Of a stretch of DNA of 56,411 nt, positions 8,717 through 16,877 are shown one piece after another. Numbering within the stretch: the stretch's first letter is position 1; each line of letters begins with the position of its first letter. A program made the translations under genes and the position numbers. The stretch comes from DAISIL01 sp036822015 (GTDB lineage Bacteria; Bacteroidota; Bacteroidia; Cytophagales; Bernardetiaceae), in contig DAISIL010000017.1 in NCBI GenBank assembly GCA_036822015.1, forward strand, positions 1-56,411. Reading direction: 5' to 3'. Under the pieces are notes generated by a model. That model was not told the DNA's origin. It was given only the letters and a program-made list of their open reading frames with translations, and did no database searches.

Positions 8717-9670
8717 CCCCGCTGCCCGCCGCAGACGGTCATTGATCGCCCTGCCCAACCCACGCTCGGGAAGGGGCGCGGCCAGGATGCAATCAGCGGC
8801 GGCGCAATCGTCGAGCAGACGCATGTACGCAAACAGATTTTGTGCCGCCTCCGCTAAGCTGCCCGAAGGGCTTAGGTTGTGTAGCCGCACAACTGATGAG
8901 GTATCAATTTTGGAGAGATCACCAAATCCCAATACGGCACAGCCTTTATCCTGATGCTGTTCTAGCAAAAACTGCAAGTCTCCCAAAAAAAAAGGCTTGC
9001 ACGGGGCATAGTGGCTTTCTAGCATCCCGGGAGCCTCGGGCCGCGAACTCGAATGGGGGCGAACGGCTACCTCCTTCACCACGGACTGCAAGCGCGAAAG
9101 CGTCAGCCCTCCCAAACGCAAGACCGCCGGTGGATCGCTTACGCAAGAAACAATCGTGGATTCTACACCCACCGCACAAGGGCCGCCATCCAAAATATAA
9201 GCCACCTGCCCCCCCAGCTGATTTGCCACGTGTTCCGCCCGCGTTGGACTGATGTAGCCAAAAGGATTTGCGCTTGGGGCAGCCAACGGAAAAGGCAGCA
9301 ACGATAAAAGTTCCAACGTAAGCGGATGCGCGGGTATCCGAAACGCCACCGAAGGCAGCCCGCTCGTTACCAAATCAGGGATGAGCGAAGAAGTAGGCAG
9401 TACCAAAGTCATTGGCCCAGGCCAAAAAGCCACCGCCAGGCGATGAGCCAGGGGAGAAAGCTCCCCAATCCAGGCTTCAATTTTGGAAAGGCTATCCGTA
9501 TGCAAGATGAGTGGATCAAAGGTAGGACGATTTTTGACAGCAAAAATTTTACTGACCGTCTCTGCCACAAAACCATTGCCTGCCAGCCCATACACGGTCT
9601 CGGTCGGGATGGCCACTAGCTCACCCGCCATCAAATGCGCCCGTGCTTCAAGCACCCTACGATCAGACAT
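8708..9670 (-). CDS. L-threonylcarbamoyladenylate synthase (Sua5 type)
   Basis: This enzyme makes threonylcarbamoyl-AMP from threonine, bicarbonate and ATP for t6A37 modification of tRNA. The N-terminal YrdC/Sua5 domain (residues 1-200) has the PTETVYGLAG substrate motif, the LRLG segment and the ESTIV motif. A C-terminal Sua5 domain follows, beginning at the conserved SRPEAPGMLESHYAP linker; the 320-residue length marks the long Sua5 form rather than short TsaC. Its start overlaps the stop of the upstream membrane-protein gene by eight bases. Its 3' end overlaps convergent metF. Confidence 0.94.
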   Translation of the reverse strand: MSDRRVLEARAHLMAGELVAIPTETVYGLAGNGFVAETVSKIFAVKNRPTFDPLILHTDSLSKIEAWIGELSPLAHRLAVAFWPGPMTLVLPTSSLIPDLVTSGLPSVAFRIPAHPLTLELLSLLPFPLAAPSANPFGYISPTRAEHVANQLGGQVAYILDGGPCAVGVESTIVSCVSDPPAVLRLGGLTLSRLQSVVKEVAVRPHSSSRPEAPGMLESHYAPCKPFFLGDLQFLLEQHQDKGCAVLGFGDLSKIDTSSVVRLHNLSPSGSLAEAAQNLFAYMRLLDDCAAADCILAAPLPERGLGRAINDRLRRAAGSK

Positions 9671-10163
9671 CGCGCGGGTCAGGCTTGACTTCCTCGGCCG
9701 GCTCCTCCTCCTCGGGCTGCTCCGGCTCTTCGACCTTCTCTTTCTCTTTGGGTATCTCTTTTTTGAGCCGCTCTACCTTCACGACTAGATATTTGGTATC
9801 GCCACGCCAGGGAAATTTGAAAAACTTTTCTTCGTAATGAATCGTAACACGCTCACCCGTAGCCGATACCTCCTCGAGCATATCGAGCAACTGCCGCTGG
9901 TTGCCCTCTACGGAAAAATCAAAAACAGAAGTCATCTTTCCATCTGCTGTTGCCCGTAAGCCGCCGATGTCCATTTGTCCTTCGTGGGTCTTAAAAACGA
10001 CACCTTTTTTGCTGATCTTTTGAACGATTCCCGAGCGTGTCCCTTCGCTGAAGTTGGCGTGATAGGCAAAAAGCCCGCCTCCAAGCCCTGCAATGAAGAG
10101 AATCAGAGCAGCATACAAAAAAAAGCGTTTTGCTTGTTGTGCAAAAGTGAGTTTCTTTTTCAT
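9663..10163 (-). CDS. Conserved Bacteroidota single-TM protein of unknown function
   Basis: A 166-residue protein starting at the ATG at 10163 (MKKKLTFAQQ). One transmembrane helix (about residues 15-35) is followed by a YHANFSEGTRSGIVQKISKKG segment and an IHYEEKFFKFPWRGDTKY segment, then a highly acidic Pro/Glu tail. I recognise this as a widespread Bacteroidota family sometimes mis-annotated as 6-phosphogluconate dehydrogenase; it has no dehydrogenase motifs. The soluble part is probably periplasmic. It sits between an EamA transporter (stop three bases from its start) and Sua5 in one operon. Confidence 0.8.
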   Translation of the reverse strand: MKKKLTFAQQAKRFFLYAALILFIAGLGGGLFAYHANFSEGTRSGIVQKISKKGVVFKTHEGQMDIGGLRATADGKMTSVFDFSVEGNQRQLLDMLEEVSATGERVTIHYEEKFFKFPWRGDTKYLVVKVERLKKEIPKEKEKVEEPEQPEEEEPAEEVKPDPRDV

Positions 10164-10165
10164 TA

Positions 10166-11158
10166 TCAAATTTTGTTTAAATTTTTGAGCATTTGCTGTC
10201 TTTTCTCCCAACGTTGCAGGAGCGGGTGCAAAAAGACAGCCAGCAGCACCACACTTGCCCCCAGGTAAAATTGTCGGGTGAGCTGTTGGTGTTCCCCAAA
10301 AAACAAAGCTGCCAACAAAATACCATAAAGCGGCTCCAAGTTTACGGCTAGGTTCATCGTAAAAACGGATATGCGCCGCAAAAGTTCTACCGAGACCGAA
10401 TAGGCATACACCGTACAGACCCCTCCGAGCAACAACAGCCATAGCCAGTCCAGGGGCTTGGGAAGCAAGTGTAGGGGCGTATCACCAAAATAAGAAAAAG
10501 CAAGCATTCCGAGGACGGCGGTCAGGCAGGCCCCGATCATTTCGTAGAGCGTGATGGTATAATGGTGATCGGTTTTGGATAAAACGCCGTTGAGCGTAGA
10601 GAAAATCGCAGCCAGAAAAGCAGCCGTAATGCCGAGGGCTAGCCCGAGCATATAACTTCGATTGCCAAACTCGAAGTAAAAAATGATATAAAGCCCCAAA
10701 ACAACAACAACGCCAAGGATGATTTCAAACCACTTGATGGCCTTTCGGTGGAAGATGGGTTCGATGAAGGCTGTCCAGAGCGAAGCCGTCGCCAGTCCAG
10801 CCAGGCAAACAGAGACATTAGCCACCTTACTACCCCCAAAAAAACTCAACCAGTGCAAGCCAATAATGATCCCGATACCGAGCAACTGGCCCATGCGTCG
10901 CCAGTGGATGGCTCCGTTGGGCAGGCGCGGCACCAAAACGAGCGCGGGCGGCCTCAGGTGCAAGGGCATATCCTCGGGCAGGTGAGCCAAAGGGCGTTTG
11001 CGTTGCATCAACAGGATGAGCAAAGCCGTACCGGTAGCCGCAATCAAGGTGCGATAAAAGACTACCTCCAATGCCGTCAGGGAGATCAAGACCCCCAAAA
11101 TGGCCGTGAACCCCCAGAGGAAGATCACAAAGTGCATTTTCAAATAGTCTAATCGCAT
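10166..11158 (-). CDS. EamA/DMT-superfamily transporter
   Basis: A 330-residue inner-membrane protein with about ten hydrophobic helices arranged as two EamA repeats. The second repeat ends in ...NLEPLYGILLAALFFGEH, a hallmark of the drug/metabolite transporter superfamily. The N-terminus MRLDYLKMHFVIFLWGFTAILG fits the first helix. Between repeats 1 and 2 is a hydrophilic loop carrying KRKRPLAHL-type basic residues. The substrate (metabolite, amino acid or drug) cannot be predicted. It is the second gene of a run of minus-strand genes, 17 bases after marC. Confidence 0.9.
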   Translation of the reverse strand: MRLDYLKMHFVIFLWGFTAILGVLISLTALEVVFYRTLIAATGTALLILLMQRKRPLAHLPEDMPLHLRPPALVLVPRLPNGAIHWRRMGQLLGIGIIIGLHWLSFFGGSKVANVSVCLAGLATASLWTAFIEPIFHRKAIKWFEIILGVVVVLGLYIIFYFEFGNRSYMLGLALGITAAFLAAIFSTLNGVLSKTDHHYTITLYEMIGACLTAVLGMLAFSYFGDTPLHLLPKPLDWLWLLLLGGVCTVYAYSVSVELLRRISVFTMNLAVNLEPLYGILLAALFFGEHQQLTRQFYLGASVVLLAVFLHPLLQRWEKRQQMLKNLNKI

Positions 11159-11175
11159 GATTGCTTTGTTTTTTT

Positions 11176-11742
11176 TTAATAGCCGATACTATTTTTGAAG
11201 AGTTTGACGGCAATAGCCAATAATATCACACCAAAAACCTTCCGAAGGACGTTTGTCCCGGCCGTGCCGAGCTTTCGTCCTAGCCAGCCTGAGGTTTTGA
11301 GTACCACATAAACCAGGATGAGGTTTACGATAATGCCCACCAAAACGTTTGCCTGTTCGTACTCGGCCCGCAAGGATAAAATCGTGGTCATCGTACCTGC
11401 CCCTGCAATCATGGGAAAAGCCAACGGGACAATCGAACTGCTTTGTGCCTGATCTGCATCCCGAAACAAGACTACGCCCAGCACCATCTCTAAGCCAATC
11501 AAGAAAATGACCAAAGCCCCTGCGATGGCAAACGAAGAGACATCAATCCCGAAGAGGCGCAATATGGATTCTCCCAAAAACAGAAAAATGACCATAATTA
11601 CGCCCGCTACCAGGGTTGCCTTCTCCGACTGCACGTGCCCTGCCTTTTGGCGTAAATCCAGAATGACAGGAATTGAACCCAAAATATCAATCACTGAAAA
11701 AAGTACCAGTGAAACAGAAACAATTTCTTTAAAATTTAACAT
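11176..11742 (-). CDS. MarC family integral membrane protein
   Basis: A 188-residue protein taken from the ATG at 11742 (MLNFKEIVSV); an in-frame start 33 bases upstream is possible. It has six hydrophobic segments, the N-terminal SVIDILGSIPVIL and central FPMIAGAGTM segments that mark the MarC/UPF0056 family. Members were once linked to multiple antibiotic resistance, but their transport function is not established. It lies just upstream of the EamA transporter gene and 48 bases downstream of the M3 peptidase gene. Confidence 0.9.
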   Translation of the reverse strand: MLNFKEIVSVSLVLFSVIDILGSIPVILDLRQKAGHVQSEKATLVAGVIMVIFLFLGESILRLFGIDVSSFAIAGALVIFLIGLEMVLGVVLFRDADQAQSSSIVPLAFPMIAGAGTMTTILSLRAEYEQANVLVGIIVNLILVYVVLKTSGWLGRKLGTAGTNVLRKVFGVILLAIAVKLFKNSIGY

Positions 11743-11789
11743 CTTTATTGAACGGCTGATTTTTTGAAGCCGCAAAGGTCTGTACTTTC

Positions 11790-13802
11790 TTAGAGATTTC
11801 CAACTGCGGGTTCGGCTTTTAAACCAATCGCTCGTAAGAATGCCTCCGGCTCAGGGTCGCGGCCCAGGAAATCGAAGAGTTGCTGGCTTTCTTCTACCGT
11901 TCCACCCCGAGAGAGAATACAGTCTAGGTAGCGTTGCCCTACCTCGGGGGAAAGCACCCCCTCCCGTTCAAAAACAGCAAAGACATCCTCGGCAAAGACC
12001 CGCGCCCAAAGGTAGCCATAATAGCCGGCAGCGTAATTGGTCAGATGTCCGAAGCCAGCCGGAAAATGTGTATCTGGTATGGGATCAAAAGGAGTGATTT
12101 CTTGCTGGAGGGTGTGATAACGCGCCGTCAGATCGCCGTCTTTTTCGGGGTCATAGCGGTCGTGTAGGTCAAAGTCGTATTTTCCGTACAAAATTTGGCT
12201 GAGCGTAAAGAGTCCCGAGCCAACGTTTCGTGCGGCTACCATTTTTTGAAATAATGCTTCGGGTATGATGGCATCGCTTTCGTAGTGCTTCGCAAAATGC
12301 TGCAAGGCTTCGTAGTTCCAGACCCAGTTCTCGAAATGCTGGGAAGGCACCTCTACAAAGTCTCGCTTGACATTTGTCCCCGAAAAACTCAAAAGGGGCG
12401 AACGGGTGAGCAAGTGATGTAAGCCATGCCCAAACTCGTGAAAAAGCGTTTCGACATCGTTATGGGTGAGCAAAGAGGGCTTGTCGTCCGTTGGCTTAGG
12501 GAAGTTACAAACCAATGCCGCTGTCGGGACTTGTACACCGTCATCGGTTTGGCGACGACCCACGATAGGAAAGCAAGCCGCGTGCTTGTACTTCTGCGGG
12601 CGCGGGAAAGGGTCCAGATACAGCCGCCCACAAAGGGTGTTATCTTTGTTCCAAAGCTCGTATAGGCTTACGTCGGGATGCCAAAGAGAAGCACCTTCAA
12701 CTTTCAAAAATCGAACACTGTATAGCTGTTCCGTGATCGTGAATATCCCCTCAATGACGCGCCGGAGGGGGAAGTAGGCTTTGACTGCCTCCGAGTCGAC
12801 CTGATAGCGGGTCTGGAGGAGCTTTTCCTTCCAATAGGCACTTTCCCAGTCCGTGATCTGCTGGGCATCGGGGAACTGCTCCCGCTTGATCTCCAGAAGT
12901 TCGGCATAGTCGGCATCAGCTTTTTGGCGTACTTTGGCTTGTAGCTCATCCTCAAAAGCCCAAACGGTATCGGGGGTTTTGGCCATCCTTTCGGCCACCT
13001 GGTAGGCGGCAAAAGAAGGATAGCCGAGAAGTTGTGCCAACGATTTGCGCAAGCTAACGATCTGCTCCAGCAGGTCGAGGTTTTGAGGAGCCGCTCGGTT
13101 GAGGTATTTGGTAAGGAGGGCTTTACGCGCCTGTTCGTTGGTGGCAAAGCGCATAAATGGCCGGTACGACGGATAATCGAGGCTGATCGTGTAAGTGCCA
13201 TCGGCGTTGCGGTGGGCGGCTTTGTAGTCGTCGGGCAGGCCGTCCATCTCGGCTTCCGAAAGGGTGAGCGCGTCTTGGTGCAAGGCGATATTTTGCTGAA
13301 ACTGATTTTCGAGTTGGTCTAGTTGATCGCGAAGCTGCCGCAACTCCTCGCGTTGCTCGGCTGGCAGGGCAAAGCCATTGCGCTCAAAGGACTCGAGCGT
13401 CTGGCGGAGGAATTTTTCCTGGTATCCCGTCAGGGCTTGGGCTTCGGGTTGTTGGGCGTAATCTCGGATGGCTTGATAGAGACCTTCATCGAGAGCGGCG
13501 CGGTTAAAAAACGATTGAAAGCGTTTAATTGATTCCAGAGACTGCTCATATACAGCCTTATCCGTCGTCGTGCAAGAAAGCAGGTAGATAATGCCAAACG
13601 GATAACTCAAGCGGTAATAAAAATCATCGAAAGCATCGAGCGTGTTGGCGTAAGTACGCTCCTGGGCAGGAATATCCACCAGGGCCTGGCGGTGCAAGTC
13701 GGCTGCCGTGAGTGCTGCTCGGGTGGACTCGTCGATATGGTCAGCCGTAATGGCAGCAAAATCAATAGCTTGGAATAAATCAGGGCTCAATGGATTTTTC
13801 AT
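11790..13802 (-). CDS. M3 family oligopeptidase
   Basis: A 670-residue zinc oligopeptidase of the thimet/oligopeptidase A/dipeptidyl carboxypeptidase family. The catalytic site HEFGH is at residues 455-459 in the context FHEFGHGLHHLL, and the GTNVKRDFVEVPSQHFENW segment supplies the further Glu ligand. The C-terminal GFGHLTNYAAGYYGYLWA signature of the family is intact. No signal peptide is seen, so it is probably cytoplasmic and degrades short peptides. Its -7 box ends four bases before the ATG, which suggests a leaderless transcript. Confidence 0.96.
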   Translation of the reverse strand: MKNPLSPDLFQAIDFAAITADHIDESTRAALTAADLHRQALVDIPAQERTYANTLDAFDDFYYRLSYPFGIIYLLSCTTTDKAVYEQSLESIKRFQSFFNRAALDEGLYQAIRDYAQQPEAQALTGYQEKFLRQTLESFERNGFALPAEQREELRQLRDQLDQLENQFQQNIALHQDALTLSEAEMDGLPDDYKAAHRNADGTYTISLDYPSYRPFMRFATNEQARKALLTKYLNRAAPQNLDLLEQIVSLRKSLAQLLGYPSFAAYQVAERMAKTPDTVWAFEDELQAKVRQKADADYAELLEIKREQFPDAQQITDWESAYWKEKLLQTRYQVDSEAVKAYFPLRRVIEGIFTITEQLYSVRFLKVEGASLWHPDVSLYELWNKDNTLCGRLYLDPFPRPQKYKHAACFPIVGRRQTDDGVQVPTAALVCNFPKPTDDKPSLLTHNDVETLFHEFGHGLHHLLTRSPLLSFSGTNVKRDFVEVPSQHFENWVWNYEALQHFAKHYESDAIIPEALFQKMVAARNVGSGLFTLSQILYGKYDFDLHDRYDPEKDGDLTARYHTLQQEITPFDPIPDTHFPAGFGHLTNYAAGYYGYLWARVFAEDVFAVFEREGVLSPEVGQRYLDCILSRGGTVEESQQLFDFLGRDPEPEAFLRAIGLKAEPAVGNL

Positions 13803-13806
13803 AGAA

Positions 13807-13814
13807 CAAAACTA
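13807..13814 (-). promoter_or_regulatory. -7 element TAGTTTTG of the M3 peptidase gene
   Basis: A match to TAnnTTTG on the minus strand, ending four bases before the start codon at 13802. It implies transcription starting at the ATG. No well-spaced -33 TTTG was found. Confidence 0.45.
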
Positions 13815-13837
13815 CAAAAAAAGGCTATTTTTTTTCG

Positions 13838-13845
13838 TAGCTTTG
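13838..13845 (+). promoter_or_regulatory. -7 element TAGCTTTG upstream of the ricT-like gene
   Basis: A perfect TAnnTTTG match, 33 bases before the ATG at 13879, giving an ordinary short leader. It is divergent from the M3 peptidase promoter in the same 76-base gap. Confidence 0.5.
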
Positions 13846-13878
13846 CTTGCCAACACAAACAATAATTTTTGATAGCGC

Positions 13879-14925
13879 ATGGGATGTAATGGATGTGCTA
13901 CCCCTCAGGGCTGCGGCAACAGAGGCACTTGTGGTACGGGCGGATGTAACCGAATGAACAGTTTTGACTGGCTGGGCAACATGGATTTGCCGTATGGACA
14001 GGTCTTTCCCTATGTAGAGGTCAAGTTCAAGAACGGTCGCAAAGACTTTTATTACAACAAATTAGGTATAGATGTAATCATTGGCGATCCCGTTGTGGTG
14101 CAAGAAGCCAAAGGAACGCACATCGGTTGTGTGGCCTTGCAAGGTGAACTCGTGCGTTTGCAGATGCGTCGCAAGCGCGTCAAGGCCACCGAAGAACTCC
14201 CCCGTATCCTGAGAGTTGCCCAGGAGGATGACCTCCAACAACTCAAGCAAGCCCAGGCCCGCGAACTCCCCACCATGTACCGTACCCGAGAGATCATCCG
14301 AGAGATGAAGCTCTCCATGAAACTCTCCGATGTCGAATTTCAAGCCGATCACAGCAAAGCCACTTTTTATTACTCGGCCGATAACCGTGTGGACTTCCGC
14401 GAACTCATCAAGTGCCTAGCCAACGAGTTTCACATACGGGTAGAGATGCGACAAATCAGCCTCCGAGCCGAAGCCGGACGCATTGGCGGTATCGGCTCCT
14501 GCGGACGGGAGTTGTGCTGCTCTACCTGGCTGACCCAGTTCAAAAACGTATCCACACACGCGGCCCGCTACCAAAACCTATCCCTCAACCCCGCTAAGCT
14601 GGCCGGGCAGTGCGGACGGCTCAAGTGCTGCCTCAACTACGAACTCGATACCTACCTCGAAGCTCTCAAAGACATCCCCAAAGCCGATAAAGGACTCCAG
14701 CTCGTGAGTGGAAAAGCTACCCTAGAAAAAACAGATATTTTTCGTAAGGTTCTTTGGTTCAGCCAAAAAGGCACCGAAGGATGGACTTCTCTTACCGCCC
14801 AACAAGTCCAAGAAGCCCTTGCCCTCAATGCCGCTGGTGTTTTGCTCCCCTCCCTCGTTCCCGAAGAGTGGGAAGAAACCGAAGCCAAAGCCAAAAAACG
14901 ACGGCGTAAAGCCAAAAAATCATGA
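13879..14925 (+). CDS. ricT: PSP1-domain protein, RicT (YaaT)-like
   Basis: A 348-residue soluble protein. The N-terminus is rich in cysteine (Cys3, 6, 12, 18, 23), and the PSP1 domain (about residues 120-260) ends in two further Cys motifs, CGRELCC and CGRLKCC. In Bacillus, RicT/YaaT joins RicA and RicF in a complex with Fe-S clusters that affects RNA processing; the Bacteroidota homologue is less studied. A basic tail (AKAKKRRRKAKKS) closes the protein. Its TGA overlaps the hisA start by four bases. The cysteines suggest metal or cluster binding, which is inference. Confidence 0.85.
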   Translation: MGCNGCATPQGCGNRGTCGTGGCNRMNSFDWLGNMDLPYGQVFPYVEVKFKNGRKDFYYNKLGIDVIIGDPVVVQEAKGTHIGCVALQGELVRLQMRRKRVKATEELPRILRVAQEDDLQQLKQAQARELPTMYRTREIIREMKLSMKLSDVEFQADHSKATFYYSADNRVDFRELIKCLANEFHIRVEMRQISLRAEAGRIGGIGSCGRELCCSTWLTQFKNVSTHAARYQNLSLNPAKLAGQCGRLKCCLNYELDTYLEALKDIPKADKGLQLVSGKATLEKTDIFRKVLWFSQKGTEGWTSLTAQQVQEALALNAAGVLLPSLVPEEWEETEAKAKKRRRKAKKS

Positions 14926-15641
14926 TTGAACTCGTCCCAGCCATCGACCTGCTCGGGAACGCCTGTGTGCGTCTGACCCAGGGCGACTACACCCGCGCCC
15001 GTGCATACAGCCAGGATCCCCTCGACCAAGCCCAAATTTTTGAACAAGTCGGCTTCCGTCGCCTGCACATCGTGGACTTAGCCGGTGCCAAAAGTGGTAG
15101 CCCACAGCATCTCCATTGGCTCGAAAAAATTGCTACGCGCACCAAACTTGTCATTGACTTTGGCGGAGGCATCAAAGACCTCACAACGGCCCAGCGCGTA
15201 CTTGATGCCGGCGCGTCGATGATTAACGTAGGCAGTATTGCCGTCAAGGCTCCCGATGTTTTTGCGGAATGGCTACAGCACTTAGGCGGGGAGCGCATCT
15301 TACTTGCCGCTGATACCCTTAACGAACAACTCGTTACGCACGCCTGGCAAGATGCCTCTACCCTTTCGATATGGGATTTTATTCCGCCCTTACAAGCCCA
15401 GGGACTGGCGCAGTTTTTTTGTACGGACGTAAAAAAAGACGGTGCTTTACAAGGCATGGATCACGCCTTTTATGCCCGCTTACGGGAGACTTTCCCAACT
15501 TTACAGATCACAGCCAGCGGTGGCCTCACTGCCATCGACGATATTCATGCCCTCGAAGCCATCGGACTCGAGGGCGTAATTGTGGGCAAGGCTTGGTACG
15601 AGGGGCGACTGACCGCCAAAGACTTACAGCCGTGGTTGTGA
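14922..15641 (+). CDS. hisA: Phosphoribosylformimino-AICAR ribotide isomerase
   Basis: HisA isomerises ProFAR to PRFAR in histidine synthesis. The 239-residue (beta-alpha)8 barrel has the catalytic Asp in PAIDL (residue 9) and the phosphate-binding loops FGGGI and ASGGL at the expected places. The length is normal. No other his gene is in the window; it is translationally coupled to the ricT-like gene by an ATGA overlap instead of lying in a his operon. The gene ends three bases before the convergent lipoprotein-hydrolase stop. Confidence 0.94.
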   Translation: MIELVPAIDLLGNACVRLTQGDYTRARAYSQDPLDQAQIFEQVGFRRLHIVDLAGAKSGSPQHLHWLEKIATRTKLVIDFGGGIKDLTTAQRVLDAGASMINVGSIAVKAPDVFAEWLQHLGGERILLAADTLNEQLVTHAWQDASTLSIWDFIPPLQAQGLAQFFCTDVKKDGALQGMDHAFYARLRETFPTLQITASGGLTAIDDIHALEAIGLEGVIVGKAWYEGRLTAKDLQPWL

Positions 15642-15644
15642 GTG

Positions 15645-16661
15645 CTACTGCCCCTTGTTGCTGTTCACCTGCTGGATAAAACCAACTACCCCCGACATGA
15701 AGGCTTCCTGATCGTCCCACATGGCTAAGTGGCTGCCGTTGGGGCAATACAAATACGAGCCGTTTTGTACCAACTGGCTCATTTGTTCCATCTCTTCGGG
15801 GTTCATGGTATCGTACTTTGCCCCGACGGTAAGCGTAGGAATGCGAATTTCGGGTAAGCGATCCCAAACTGACCATCCCGCCAGAATACCCCCCGGCACA
15901 AACTCACTCGGGCCTTGCATGTACGCATATACGTGTTGGTTGATGTGTGCAAAACTCTGCATCACCTCCTCGGGCCAGACATCAGATCGAAGGATGTGTT
16001 TTTTGTAGTAATGTTCAAAAACCAACGCCTGATAGGTCGAATCACCAAATTGTCCAGCTTTTTCATAGACCTCAAAGCGGGCCAGGAGCGTATCGGGCAA
16101 CTGCGAACGGAGCTTGGCGTTATAGGCAGCATAGCGATCAAAATCCGCAGTCATGTTACAAATAATCAATCCTTTGAGATGCTGCTGGTATTTCAGGGCG
16201 TATTCCATTGCCAGCAGCCCGCCCCAGGAGTTGCCCATGAGGTAAAAGTTATCAGCATCCAAGCCGAGTGCCTGCCGGACTTGCTCCACTTCTTCTACAA
16301 ATCGCTCGATTGTCCAGAGGCTGTCGTTTTCGGGTTGATCGGAGTGATGGGATCCCAGCTGATCGTAGTGATAAAACTCAATGCCTACCTCGGCAAAAAA
16401 TGGATCGACTGCTTTCATGTACTCATGCGTCAGGGCAGGGCCGCCGTGCAGGAGCAGCACCTTGATTGCGGGATTATCCCCCGTCTTTTTGGTCCAAACT
16501 TGATAGCCCTCCTTGAGAGCAATCATCTGCACACCGTCTTTATCGGCTGATGGCGGCGGAGTAGCCGCATCGGTGATCTCTTGCTTGGGTGAAGATTGAC
16601 AAGCCCCCAAAAAAACGGACAGCGCAAGTAACTTCATCCATACGTAATACCTGTGTAACAT
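15645..16661 (-). CDS. Proline iminopeptidase-like alpha/beta hydrolase lipoprotein
   Basis: A 338-residue S33-family enzyme with a lipoprotein signal: the lipobox LGAC puts the lipidated Cys at residue 21. A shorter start at 16637 would keep the signal. The oxyanion HGGP lies at 72-75 and the nucleophile Ser145 in GNSWGG. Late in the protein are a likely catalytic Asp (KYDTM) and His (NGSHLAMWDD). It is expected to be anchored in the envelope and to release N-terminal proline or similar residues from peptides. It is a single gene, divergent from the SusC gene. Confidence 0.9.
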   Translation of the reverse strand: MLHRYYVWMKLLALSVFLGACQSSPKQEITDAATPPPSADKDGVQMIALKEGYQVWTKKTGDNPAIKVLLLHGGPALTHEYMKAVDPFFAEVGIEFYHYDQLGSHHSDQPENDSLWTIERFVEEVEQVRQALGLDADNFYLMGNSWGGLLAMEYALKYQQHLKGLIICNMTADFDRYAAYNAKLRSQLPDTLLARFEVYEKAGQFGDSTYQALVFEHYYKKHILRSDVWPEEVMQSFAHINQHVYAYMQGPSEFVPGGILAGWSVWDRLPEIRIPTLTVGAKYDTMNPEEMEQMSQLVQNGSYLYCPNGSHLAMWDDQEAFMSGVVGFIQQVNSNKGQ

Positions 16662-16877
16662 AGAGAGATGTGATTTTATTTGAATAAAATTTTGATAAAA
16701 AACATTTTAGCCAAACAATCTATCAATTTAAATAAAAAAACACCAAATAAAGTATAATGTTTGTTTGCTTTTGCGATTTTTTTTTAGATAACTTGCCCAA
16801 CTTTATTTTCATGCACTTGTCATGGTTCGTTCACGAACGGTCAAGTTTTGCAGATTACTTCACTAACTAACCATTTT
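16662..16877. other. AT-rich intergenic region upstream of SusC
   Basis: This 216-base divergent gap is the largest in the window. It is AT-rich with several A and T runs. A weak plus-strand promoter candidate (TTTG in TTTGTTTGC, then TAACTTGC about 21 bases on) lies near 16763-16800. The inverted repeat at 16825-16838 lies between it and the gene. No small reading frame or RNA gene is apparent. Confidence 0.5.
16825..16838. promoter_or_regulatory. Inverted repeat GTTCGT-TC-ACGAAC, candidate operator
   Basis: Two perfect 6-base arms with a 2-base spacer lie 40 bases before the SusC start codon. The place and symmetry fit a binding site for a dimeric regulator, but no matching regulator gene is in the window. 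Confidence 0.35.

Noticed and set aside
10164..10442. Longer start for the single-TM protein
   Set aside because: The extra part lies opposite no gap but within the EamA gene in another frame; MKKKLTF is a natural start.
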